From a virus: 64,000 bases of DNA. Made by a program: the position numbers and the translations under genes. The stretch lies in the IMG/VR virus record IMGVR_UViG_3300044612_000719, positions 1 through 64,000 of that record; one strand, written 5' to 3'. How positions within the stretch are numbered: the first letter of the stretch is position 1; each line of letters opens with the position of its first letter. Below are positions 1-7,521 of this stretch, one piece after another. Under the pieces are notes generated by a model. It ran no database searches and was not told where the DNA came from. It worked only from the letters and a program-made list of their open reading frames with translations.

Positions 1-360
1 GCCAGCGTCAGCGGCATCAAAACAGATCTCTTCCATTTCAGGTACTAACGTCTCATCCCAAAGAAGTAAAAGAGTTCCGTTGGTCTTTGACAAGTACTTA
101 ACAATGTCTCGTGCTGGATTTGCGTCTAAGCGCTCAACGGAAGATTTCTCAATAAACTCCCCAGGGGCGGTCCCATTGTGGGTGAGCATAAAATCAACTT
201 CCATGTCAATCAACCAGTTGATTACTCGTGACTCTGATTCAGATGGCTTGGCACCACAGGTAACAACAAAGTTGTTGTCTACGCCCAGTTCGTTAAGAGC
301 ATCTTCAATGATGTTCTTGCTAGTTCTGCCTGTTCCTAAAACACCGTACTTCTTTAACAT
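1..360 (-). CDS. Partial hypothetical protein, Rossmann-like N-terminus
   Basis: The reading frame opens at an ATG at 360 and runs off the left window edge without a stop, so the C-terminus is missing. A GGAGGA ribosome binding site lies just upstream of the start (about 364-369). The first residues read MLKKYGVLGTGRTSKNIIED, a beta-strand followed by a Gly-rich turn and a helix, which suggests a nucleotide-binding Rossmann-like fold. That is inference only. It follows the holin-like gene at 370-624 and is transcribed with the tail block. I do not recognise the family. Confidence 0.75.
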   Translation of the reverse strand, partial: MLKKYGVLGTGRTSKNIIEDALNELGVDNNFVVTCGAKPSESESRVINWLIDMEVDFMLTHNGTAPGEFIEKSSVERLDANPARDIVKYLSKTNGTLLLLWDETLVPEMEEICFDAADAG

Positions 361-369
361 CTTGTCCTC

Positions 370-624
370 CTATTTCATTGATCTACGTTGTGCCATATCT
401 CCTGTAAGGGTCAGTAACCGTAGCAGGGTATGTGTGGCGCCAGCAAGTGTAGCGACAACCAACCCCGAAGTCCACAACTCATCAATCTGAACTACAAAAC
501 TTATTCCGTAACTAAGCGCTACGGCGACTACTACTTTTACCCAAGGCATAGCCTCACGTGGGGTAAGTAAGTCAAGAACTTGAATCAATTTATATACCGC
601 TAACCCAGCGATTATGTAGTTCAT
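370..624 (-). CDS. Small membrane protein, holin-like
   Basis: The 84-residue product has three hydrophobic stretches (about residues 2-19, 29-46 and 54-72) separated by short charged loops, and an Arg/Lys-rich C-terminus. An in-frame ATG exists 21 nt further upstream (645). I prefer the ATG at 624 because it overlaps the stop of the upstream baseplate gene as ATGA and has a GGAAAG ribosome binding site five bases before it. Size and topology fit phage holins, but five other small membrane proteins in this window are also candidates, so the role is unproven. Confidence 0.7.
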   Translation of the reverse strand: MNYIIAGLAVYKLIQVLDLLTPREAMPWVKVVVAVALSYGISFVVQIDELWTSGLVVATLAGATHTLLRLLTLTGDMAQRRSMK

Positions 625-2273
625 AAAGTCTTTCCAGGAATCCAATCAAATTGAGTTGCATACTTTTCAGTGCTACCACTTAAGCCCATTAATGTAACAG
701 GGAGGATCTGTGGGAGCAACTTGGTAATAGATGCCTGGGTTTTCTTACGGTTAGTTGTATAAATAGAATAAGAAGTGTATTTAGTCCCAGACCACTTAAA
801 GTCTGATGCAAAGCCTTGGTAAAGGAACCCACCAAATACAGAGTCCCCGTCAAAGTAAGACCCATACTTATTGGGTTCAACCATCCATCTTTTAAACGTA
901 ATTGATTGGTTGGCGTCAAGTTTAAATACAAATACTGGATATTGGGTACCCGTAGAACTTGGGGCAGTCATTTGGTAGTACTGCCGATCATCAATGTTGG
1001 CAGGAATCTCAGATGCATCAGCAGTTACTCCAGCCCAGTTATTCCATGATGCGCTGGTATGCCACAAGCCACCATACAGATTCATTGGGGCAGACGCACC
1101 TGTTATCTCAGCCGATGTGTAATAAGCAGTGGTTGAACTTACAGGAACTCCAACCGTGGATCGGATAGCAACTTTAGTTGCGGTTGCCCCAGCAGTAATT
1201 GTGATCCCACCTGAGGCGCTTGTCGTAGTAACTGAGTACTCAGAAGTTACGTTCCATGATGTGGAGCCAACAAACTGAGGGTTAGCAACAAGGTTTGCAC
1301 GTTGTGCGTGTACAGCAAAGGTGTAATACGGGGCAGACGCACCTGTAAATACTGTGACGTCACCACCACTAACTGCAGTTAGATACGCTTTGGTAGCGGC
1401 AAGTGTCCCTTTTTGCCTACGAATATAACCAATGTCGTGCAACAGTGCTCGTGTTCTAGAAACTCCAACGTCTGCAACATTGAGTTCCAAACCAAGCATG
1501 GTTGCGAGTTCTTCTATGGCATCCGCCTCCGCTAACAATGGGTCATATTGAACCATCATTGAATCCATTAGTGTTCGTGTTCGGTCAACTTCAAAACCAA
1601 AGACGTCAACAAAACGTTCTAATTGACCACGGTTTAAATCAAATGGGTCAAGGTATGCGGTAGCGGTGTCCGCTTCACGGTAGTACAGAGGTACTCGGTT
1701 CCACATAGCGTTACGGGAACCATAGTCAAAAGGAACAATAACTTCTAGTGATGCCAAACGTTCATAGAAGTAACTGCCGTCAACACCATCAGTATTATAA
1801 TAAGCAAATAATGTGTAATACGCCCATTTACCTGAAGTAGGTTCATCAATGTACGCAGTGCCTGAGTCAGTTGTAATCTCCAACCGTTCTTGGTGAAGGT
1901 ACTCATTAGTAGTTCCTGAAACAATTACTTTTCCATCAGCCACAGTTTCTGGGTAACCAGTATCTGAATAAACAACAGCAACACTGATTAAACCAGTCTG
2001 TCCAGTTGTCACGGTGGATGCTTCTACAAATTCAGAAGTTAATGACCAGTTTAAAATAACTGCGTTATACTCAACGGCACTTGCTGAAAATGTGGATGTT
2101 TCAGTTGTATTTGAAACAGTAATAATTCCAGTTGAACGAATTGCAGCATCTTGATCAACTATTGATGCTCCAGTTGCTCTTTGTAGATCAGAGGTACCAC
2201 GAACAAATGAACCTACACCAGTGGCATCTCCAGCACCCGATACACGGCGTAATCTAAATGATTGTCTTGCCAT
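621..2273 (-). CDS. Baseplate protein, phage tail protein I-like
   Basis: The 550-residue product contains a central region (about residues 190-300) with the layout of P2 gpI-type baseplate proteins. That layout is 'LYYREADTA', an Asp-Pro-Phe-rich helix pair, then RALLHDIGYIRRQKGTLAATK, close to the conserved end of the family where an Arg-Arg-Lys-Gly-Thr turn leads to a helix. A long Ser/Thr/Gly-rich beta segment follows (about residues 310-500), probably a jelly-roll or fibre-docking domain. The gene directly follows the gpJ-like gene, which is the usual J-I order in contractile tails. gpI-like proteins sit at the baseplate rim and link fibres to the wedges. Confidence 0.8.
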   Translation of the reverse strand: MARQSFRLRRVSGAGDATGVGSFVRGTSDLQRATGASIVDQDAAIRSTGIITVSNTTETSTFSASAVEYNAVILNWSLTSEFVEASTVTTGQTGLISVAVVYSDTGYPETVADGKVIVSGTTNEYLHQERLEITTDSGTAYIDEPTSGKWAYYTLFAYYNTDGVDGSYFYERLASLEVIVPFDYGSRNAMWNRVPLYYREADTATAYLDPFDLNRGQLERFVDVFGFEVDRTRTLMDSMMVQYDPLLAEADAIEELATMLGLELNVADVGVSRTRALLHDIGYIRRQKGTLAATKAYLTAVSGGDVTVFTGASAPYYTFAVHAQRANLVANPQFVGSTSWNVTSEYSVTTTSASGGITITAGATATKVAIRSTVGVPVSSTTAYYTSAEITGASAPMNLYGGLWHTSASWNNWAGVTADASEIPANIDDRQYYQMTAPSSTGTQYPVFVFKLDANQSITFKRWMVEPNKYGSYFDGDSVFGGFLYQGFASDFKWSGTKYTSYSIYTTNRKKTQASITKLLPQILPVTLMGLSGSTEKYATQFDWIPGKTL

Positions 2274-2275
2274 GA

Positions 2276-3847
2276 TCAGCCACCTGAAGCGGTTACACCA
2301 CCGCTAGGGGTCAATGTAAACGCTGAGGTAGCACCTAACACCAACATAGATGTTGCAGATGCTTGCACTCCAGTAAACCCACCACTACTGTCAATTACGT
2401 TATTAACAGTTGTAGTAAATCTACTAATCACTGCGTAGTCAACGCCATCAACGTCAAGTATTGCACGGTACACCTGCCCTAAAGAAACTCTGTTTCCAAA
2501 CAACGCATTGTCAAAACTAAACAGTTCATATATAGCATTAACTACGTTGGCATTTACTTTTTCTCTAATGTAGTTATCTTTAACTTGTATAGTTCCCGTA
2601 ATGTTAACAGGAGTTAGAGTTACTGATGCGCCAACACTTGATGTTACAAATGTAATTTCTCGTGGCTCTAAATAATCCTCAATACGAGTTACTTCATCGG
2701 CAGTTAATACCAGTGTGTTAGTAGAGCCATAGTCAGACGCTTCTGTAGTTGCCAGAATACGTACGGTACTACCGTCCACATAAGAAGTAGCACGAACAAT
2801 TCCAGGAACACGGAGCACGAGATCCTTGTAGTCCTGCAAAGACACTGCTCGGTCTTGTGATCTAAAAGCCGCTGGGATGTTTGACTTTAAAGAAGAAATT
2901 GATTCAATGTCAACACCACCGACTGCTCTGGAAGTATTAGGTATAACTACTAAACCATCTAGCGCTGGCTTACTAGGTACTTGGTAACTTTCAATTTCTT
3001 TAATTGCTCCAATAACTACGTTACCTGCGCTACCACGACTCTTGCGGTATGTAATGGTAATAGTGGAGTTAATAGTTGGAATAAATCCGTTAACGTTGTT
3101 ACCAAAACCAACTATGGAGTAATTGTCTGCCGTAATGTCTACGGAATATACTTTGTCACTACTTGTTCCCTGGATAATTCTATCTACAAATGAGTACGCA
3201 ACATCAGTTGCTCCCGCTCCTTCATTTACAGAAACTGTAATGCTATTAGTTACTACACCTGTTTGGCGTAGTGTTATACGTTGATTAAGCAATCCTGTTG
3301 AAGTGTATGTTTCAGTAACCCATTCGCCTTCAGTAACCGCAAGGGTAATTGCAGTTGTTTTTGGAAAAGTGTTATATGTGACCCCATCTGACACAATGTT
3401 TGCGCTTGCTCCAGCAGATGTACCAACAAATGCAATAGCCGTGTCACTTGTAAATACAACTTTGTTTGCCGTGTCAACTAATGGGGTTGCAAGAAACCTT
3501 GTTCGTTTAGGAATGAATACAGGGTTTGTATCTGTTGCCGAAGTGTTTGAAGCGTTTAATTGAATGGAGGCAGTTGCTGGTCGGCGTCCAGCAGGAACGT
3601 AGTCCAACAAGTTTGCTATTGCTAAAACGCTTTCACGTTGTGTAGCGGTACCAAGAAACGATTCTCCAGCAGCACGGTCTACATAGTAGTGAAGTACATC
3701 CCCCATGTATGCCCACAAATCAACCATTAACACACCAAAGTCGGACGCTTCACGGCTTGTCCATTCAGGTAGTTGGCGTGACGCACGAGCAAACAGGTCT
3801 GTTTGAATAGATGCGTAGTCTCTGCTGGTGTAGTCAAAGGTGGTCAT
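2276..3847 (-). CDS. Baseplate wedge protein, gpJ-like
   Basis: The 523-residue product starts with MTTFDYTSRDYASIQTDLFA and continues with a segment (about residues 25-75) on Trp, Asp-Phe-Gly and Tyr-Tyr-Val-Asp-Arg residues typical of the baseplate J-like family. That segment is followed by 'LLDYVPAGRRPATASI'. The middle is beta-rich, and a later segment (about residues 320-345, 'AFRSQDRAVSLQDYKDLV') is another hallmark of gpJ/gp6-like wedge proteins. It overlaps the gp25-like gene by 4 nt and precedes the gpI-like gene. Wedge proteins of this family form the ring that triggers sheath contraction. Confidence 0.9.
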   Translation of the reverse strand: MTTFDYTSRDYASIQTDLFARASRQLPEWTSREASDFGVLMVDLWAYMGDVLHYYVDRAAGESFLGTATQRESVLAIANLLDYVPAGRRPATASIQLNASNTSATDTNPVFIPKRTRFLATPLVDTANKVVFTSDTAIAFVGTSAGASANIVSDGVTYNTFPKTTAITLAVTEGEWVTETYTSTGLLNQRITLRQTGVVTNSITVSVNEGAGATDVAYSFVDRIIQGTSSDKVYSVDITADNYSIVGFGNNVNGFIPTINSTITITYRKSRGSAGNVVIGAIKEIESYQVPSKPALDGLVVIPNTSRAVGGVDIESISSLKSNIPAAFRSQDRAVSLQDYKDLVLRVPGIVRATSYVDGSTVRILATTEASDYGSTNTLVLTADEVTRIEDYLEPREITFVTSSVGASVTLTPVNITGTIQVKDNYIREKVNANVVNAIYELFSFDNALFGNRVSLGQVYRAILDVDGVDYAVISRFTTTVNNVIDSSGGFTGVQASATSMLVLGATSAFTLTPSGGVTASGG

Positions 3848-4254
3848 GGGAGGGTCTCCTCAGTAAGGTTATCCATAGAAGTAATATTGTAATTAAGAGA
3901 TTGCACCCCTGGTGATGCAGTGCGGTAGTGGACAGACACTTCTAAAGCCGTACCATCATCACCAAAATAAGGAGTTTCCATAGGGGCAACACGCACATCA
4001 AGAACCGTTGCAATACTAAGGTGCTTACTAAATTCAAGCATCGCATCAGTTTTAAATTCTGAAAATACTAAGTCATCTACAGGTTCAAACATAAGGTCGT
4101 TAGCGCCAGCACCATACCCAGGTCGCATTGTACGCTCATATTTAGAAGTCACTAAAACATCCATGACGTGTTGTCGGGCAATGCTGTTTTGGTCAAGCAC
4201 TTGATCAACACGACCAGAAGCCGCTATTTGAAATGGTGTTTTAATTGTTGACAT
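3844..4254 (-). CDS. Baseplate wedge protein, gpW/gp25-like
   Basis: This 136-residue protein matches the T4 gp25/P2 gpW family in length and in layout. An early helix ('DQNSIARQHVMDVLVTSK') is followed by an Arg-Pro-Gly-Tyr-Gly turn ('YERTMRPGYGAGANDL') and a helix, then a beta segment with 'TVLDVRVAPMETPYFGDDG'. gp25-like proteins join sheath to wedge and nucleate sheath polymerisation. It lies between the OB-fold gene and the gpJ-like gene, the expected baseplate order. Its stop overlaps the gpJ-like start, so translation is probably coupled. Confidence 0.88.
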   Translation of the reverse strand: MSTIKTPFQIAASGRVDQVLDQNSIARQHVMDVLVTSKYERTMRPGYGAGANDLMFEPVDDLVFSEFKTDAMLEFSKHLSIATVLDVRVAPMETPYFGDDGTALEVSVHYRTASPGVQSLNYNITSMDNLTEETLP

Positions 4255-4556
4255 TACCTAAAAACTCCTAAAAAGAGGGCGTCTATTTGAGGCTGTAAAT
4301 CAGTTGTTGCTTCTGGTGCCACCTGCACCCAAAACACATTAGTAAGGTTAGCGTCGTCAGCGGTGACTACTATTTGTGAGCCAATTGATGGAACAGACCA
4401 GACTCCATTGTACGCTGTTCTGCCCACGTACGAAATGTCTACAACACTGTCTGCCCCAGTCAAAGCAGGGATACGTACTTTAATAACCCCTGTTGAAGTA
4501 TCTGAGTAAACAACAACTGCTCGGTAAACAGGGTTTTTAAGCATAGACATCTCCAA
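4254..4556 (-). CDS. Baseplate OB-fold (gpV/gp5 N-terminal-like) protein
   Basis: The 100-residue product has the alternating beta pattern of the OB fold found in gpV, T4 gp5 and VgrG spikes: 'YRAVVVYSDTSTGVIKVRIP', then 'WSVPSIGSQIVVTADDANL' and 'NVFWVQVAP'. It lacks a long beta-helix needle, so it may act as a hub adaptor or a short spike base. It sits between the hub protein (gpD-like) gene, which it overlaps by 20 nt, and the gp25-like gene. The assignment rests on fold pattern plus synteny. Confidence 0.72.
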   Translation of the reverse strand: MEMSMLKNPVYRAVVVYSDTSTGVIKVRIPALTGADSVVDISYVGRTAYNGVWSVPSIGSQIVVTADDANLTNVFWVQVAPEATTDLQPQIDALFLGVFR

Positions 4557-5709
4557 AATCTAGTGAAGATACCCATACATTGTCTGCATTTAAAACAGGT
4601 GGTGGAGGTGGGGTAAAGGACGCTCCAGGCTTTGATTCCACGCTCTTACCCGTTGTGGAGTCAGTTGCAATTATAAGTTCGGTTACATAATTAGACCGAG
4701 TAACTGTATGGTGTGCTCCACGGACCAACCAATACCCGTCAAAGTTAGAATTGAAATTGTCAACTTTTACTACGGAACCAGGAACTGGATCAGGCACACC
4801 TGTTACTAGAGCGGTTGCGTTGTATGGGTAATTATGTTTAGTAGACGCATTAGATAACTTATTTAACATTTCTAATGATGTAACGTTTGTAGATACCTCA
4901 GCAACCCCTTTACGAGTTGCCAATTGTCCAAATCCTGTAAAGTCAGTGTCTTCAGTTGATGAGCGAACGATAGTTCCTGATGAATCAATGCCAACAAAGT
5001 TGTAGTTGTACACGGATCCTTCAAGAGTTGTGTCTCCAAATAGTCCATTAAACTCCATGATGCGGCCTGGTGCATACTTTAAGTCACCATAGGCTCCACG
5101 AACTGTTAGCAGTTCAACGTAGGGAAGTTGTCGTGATACTGCTTTATAAGGATCATATATGTGTATGTGAGTACCAGAAGCGGTTACGTTGTAACCAACA
5201 TCTTTACAAGCACGTGTCAATAATTCCCAATCCGATGATCCTGTTTGCGCCAAACGCTTCCATACAAAAGTGTCATTAGGAACAGCATATGAGTATCCAT
5301 AAGTATTAGCAATTTGAGAAACCAATTGAACAAGAGTTACATTTTCCCAAGTTTTGTATTTTGGAAAAGACATGTCGTAAGAAGAACCCATACAGGTTGC
5401 TACGGCAGTCTGTACGGGACTGTTGTTAATTAATCCTTTTCTTGTTTCCATTTTAGGTTCAATAAAAGAAACGTACCCATAAAAATCAACTGTTCGTTCA
5501 GCCCCAATTTTTATGGATATAAATACAGGTGAACCTACGTAGTCGGTAATACCTAAAGGCACTAATCCAGAAAACGTAATAGTAGCCATATCGTGCATGT
5601 TTTCATGTACGTCAATAGTTAACGATGTAATAGTCGTATAGTCAACAGTTGCCCCACTGATAACTACTGAGACATCGGGTGACCCTGGATGGCTACTTTT
5701 AAAGATCAT
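4537..5709 (-). CDS. Baseplate hub protein, gpD/gp27-like
   Basis: The 390-residue product shows the features of late-control gpD/T4 gp27 hubs. There is an N-terminal beta-barrel ('ITSLTIDVHENMHDMATITF', with a 'DFYGYVSFIEPK' strand) and a middle segment where 'TLVQLVSQIANTYGYSY' leads to 'DWELLTRACKDVGYNV', the conserved hub motif before a beta domain. A Pro-rich segment (FTPPPPPVL) lies near the C-terminus. Hubs of this type form a trimer that caps the tail tube and holds the spike. It lies between the LysM protein and the OB-fold protein genes, as in many contractile injection systems. Confidence 0.85.
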   Translation of the reverse strand: MIFKSSHPGSPDVSVVISGATVDYTTITSLTIDVHENMHDMATITFSGLVPLGITDYVGSPVFISIKIGAERTVDFYGYVSFIEPKMETRKGLINNSPVQTAVATCMGSSYDMSFPKYKTWENVTLVQLVSQIANTYGYSYAVPNDTFVWKRLAQTGSSDWELLTRACKDVGYNVTASGTHIHIYDPYKAVSRQLPYVELLTVRGAYGDLKYAPGRIMEFNGLFGDTTLEGSVYNYNFVGIDSSGTIVRSSTEDTDFTGFGQLATRKGVAEVSTNVTSLEMLNKLSNASTKHNYPYNATALVTGVPDPVPGSVVKVDNFNSNFDGYWLVRGAHHTVTRSNYVTELIIATDSTTGKSVESKPGASFTPPPPPVLNADNVWVSSLDFGDVYA

Positions 5710-5957
5710 GATGGAATACGGATTATTGTCCCTAGTGGTATTGAGTCTGGGAATTTAACGTGAGGGTTTATATCAGCAATTTTCCAATACAAACTTGGAT
5801 CTCGGTATATACGAGTAGCAATACTTTCAAAAGTCTCTGAACTTTTTACAACATAATTACTGTATGTTACTGATGATGTTTTTTTACGCATAGCAATAAC
5901 TGCTGAATCTACATCGTTAGTTTTTGTTGCGTACCTTGAGTTGGTGTTTAATGCCAT
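5706..5957 (-). CDS. LysM-domain baseplate/tail protein (gpX-like)
   Basis: This 83-residue protein is mostly one LysM domain: 'YVVKSSETFESIATRIY', then a Trp-Lys-Ile-Ala-Asp-Ile-Asn-Pro segment and 'IPLGTIIRIPS'. Small LysM proteins (P2 gpX, T4 gp53-like) connect tube and baseplate in contractile tails. It overlaps the hub gene by 4 nt and follows the 519-residue baseplate protein gene, an order seen in many contractile injection systems. LysM domains can bind peptidoglycan, but here an assembly role inside the baseplate is more likely. Confidence 0.88.
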   Translation of the reverse strand: MALNTNSRYATKTNDVDSAVIAMRKKTSSVTYSNYVVKSSETFESIATRIYRDPSLYWKIADINPHVKFPDSIPLGTIIRIPS

Positions 5958-5961
5958 GGGA

Positions 5962-7521
5962 TTAACTTCCTGTTGACATATTAAAATTTAGTGCAGTCAT
6001 AGCCTGTCCCCATTTAAATTCTTTATCTATTTTTGCTACTTGTTTACAAATAGTTGAAGTACTTGGACTGAATATTTCAAATGTTATTTCTCCAACAAAC
6101 TGATATAAAGCATCACTGTCGGTATCCCATGGTTTAGATATGTTTGGTGTGGCTCTTGTGATGTCAAATGTTGCTTTTCTGTTAGATTGCATATCTTGTG
6201 AATTTGTAAAACTATGGATTAAATCTCCAACGTTGTAACCTCCCCCAGTTCCACCGCCATCTCTTCCTTTGTACTTAATGTCTATATCAATAGTGGCGTT
6301 AATGCTTTGCACATACCCAGCCTTAATAGCGTCCTCAAGTTGTTTATCCATAATAGTAGAAAATATGAATTTAGTAGGTTCTGAACTTTTTGAAAGTATT
6401 TCTGAAGGGGTGACGTTTACAAAGTTAGCGCCGTCTGCTGGTTCTATAAATGGTCTTTTAAATAAAGTAATACCTTGTAACGCTTCATTTTCTGCATCAA
6501 CTGGGTCACTCCCGTTTGATCCTGGGTCACCTGGGTTACTGTTTGCATTTCTAAGAGTTGTTGTAAGGAATGTATCTTTTGAAGCAAACCCAATGTACAT
6601 TGCCTGCATGTTGATAGACACAGTGCATTGCGTAGGAACCATTGCGTAATTAAACTTGTTAAAAGTTACTGTAGATGAAGTGATAAATCCTTCAACCATG
6701 TACAAAGATGAAAACACAATACGCACTGGTTGTGAAATAAGAAACGCAGAGTTACCAACGCTTCCCCCTAAGAAATCTCCTACCTTTTTCTCACTCAGCG
6801 TTATTGGTGTTTTGTCATCTTCATCTGTAGTTGATTCGTTATTTTCTTCGGTTACACCAGCGTTGTATGTATTAACATTTTCTTTTAATTTTCCTAAAAT
6901 ACTGTTAATTAAATCAGAGTTAATACCTTGTCCAATAATAGAGTCAAAGACAAGAAGGTCTGCCAGTACACCAATGTCTGATACGGATGTAGGATCGTAT
7001 TGACCTAGTTTGGTTGGTATCGTTCCACCGTACGGTCCAACGTTTCCAACAGTTACTTGTGATGGGAAGGTTGTGGCTTCAGTGCGTGGTTTCCTATCAA
7101 TAGGTACTTGACTAGAACCATCGTCATATGAGCCAGTTGCAACTTCTGCTTCTCGGTTAAGGATGAACTCAAACGCAAAGTTGGCATCTCCAGGAATTGG
7201 TGAAACCAATTGACCAGGATCTTGGTTCATCCAAAACTGAACGTCGTTTCGTGCAGATACTGAACGTACTAAAACATCTGGATTGAATTGAAAATGGAAA
7301 CGACGGTTCTGTAGTTTCCTTGCAGTAGCATCCGTTCCATACGCTTCCGTAAGCATACGAATATAACCACGTTGTAATTTTAACTTTTTATTAGTTAATG
7401 AGTTACGGTAATCCTTACCAGGGAATAAAAACCGTGGGTTGTCATCTCCTCCAACTTGTTGAGGAGTACCTGTCTCATATGAGTTAAAGTTATAAAATTG
7501 ATCTGAAGCGTACCTAGCCAT
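5962..7521 (-). CDS. Tube/baseplate adaptor protein, CIS-tube-like N-terminus
   Basis: The 519-residue product has an early segment (about residues 72-130) with 'RRFHFQFNPDVLVRSVSARN', 'FWMNQDPGQLVSPIPGDANF' and a following 'FEFILNREAEV'. Similar FQFNP motifs occur in CIS-tube-type and LysM-partner proteins between tube and hub. The rest is long, with acidic and Ser-rich linkers near residue 230 and a further beta domain. It lies between the tape measure gene and the LysM gene, which supports a role at the tube-baseplate junction. The exact homolog is not certain. Confidence 0.7.
   Translation of the reverse strand: MARYASDQFYNFNSYETGTPQQVGGDDNPRFLFPGKDYRNSLTNKKLKLQRGYIRMLTEAYGTDATARKLQNRRFHFQFNPDVLVRSVSARNDVQFWMNQDPGQLVSPIPGDANFAFEFILNREAEVATGSYDDGSSQVPIDRKPRTEATTFPSQVTVGNVGPYGGTIPTKLGQYDPTSVSDIGVLADLLVFDSIIGQGINSDLINSILGKLKENVNTYNAGVTEENNESTTDEDDKTPITLSEKKVGDFLGGSVGNSAFLISQPVRIVFSSLYMVEGFITSSTVTFNKFNYAMVPTQCTVSINMQAMYIGFASKDTFLTTTLRNANSNPGDPGSNGSDPVDAENEALQGITLFKRPFIEPADGANFVNVTPSEILSKSSEPTKFIFSTIMDKQLEDAIKAGYVQSINATIDIDIKYKGRDGGGTGGGYNVGDLIHSFTNSQDMQSNRKATFDITRATPNISKPWDTDSDALYQFVGEITFEIFSPSTSTICKQVAKIDKEFKWGQAMTALNFNMSTGS

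Noticed and set aside
80-490. Plus-strand frame of 136 codons at the left edge
   Set aside because: It is antisense to the truncated gene at 1-360, which has a ribosome binding site, and to the membrane protein gene at 370-624. It has no family features.
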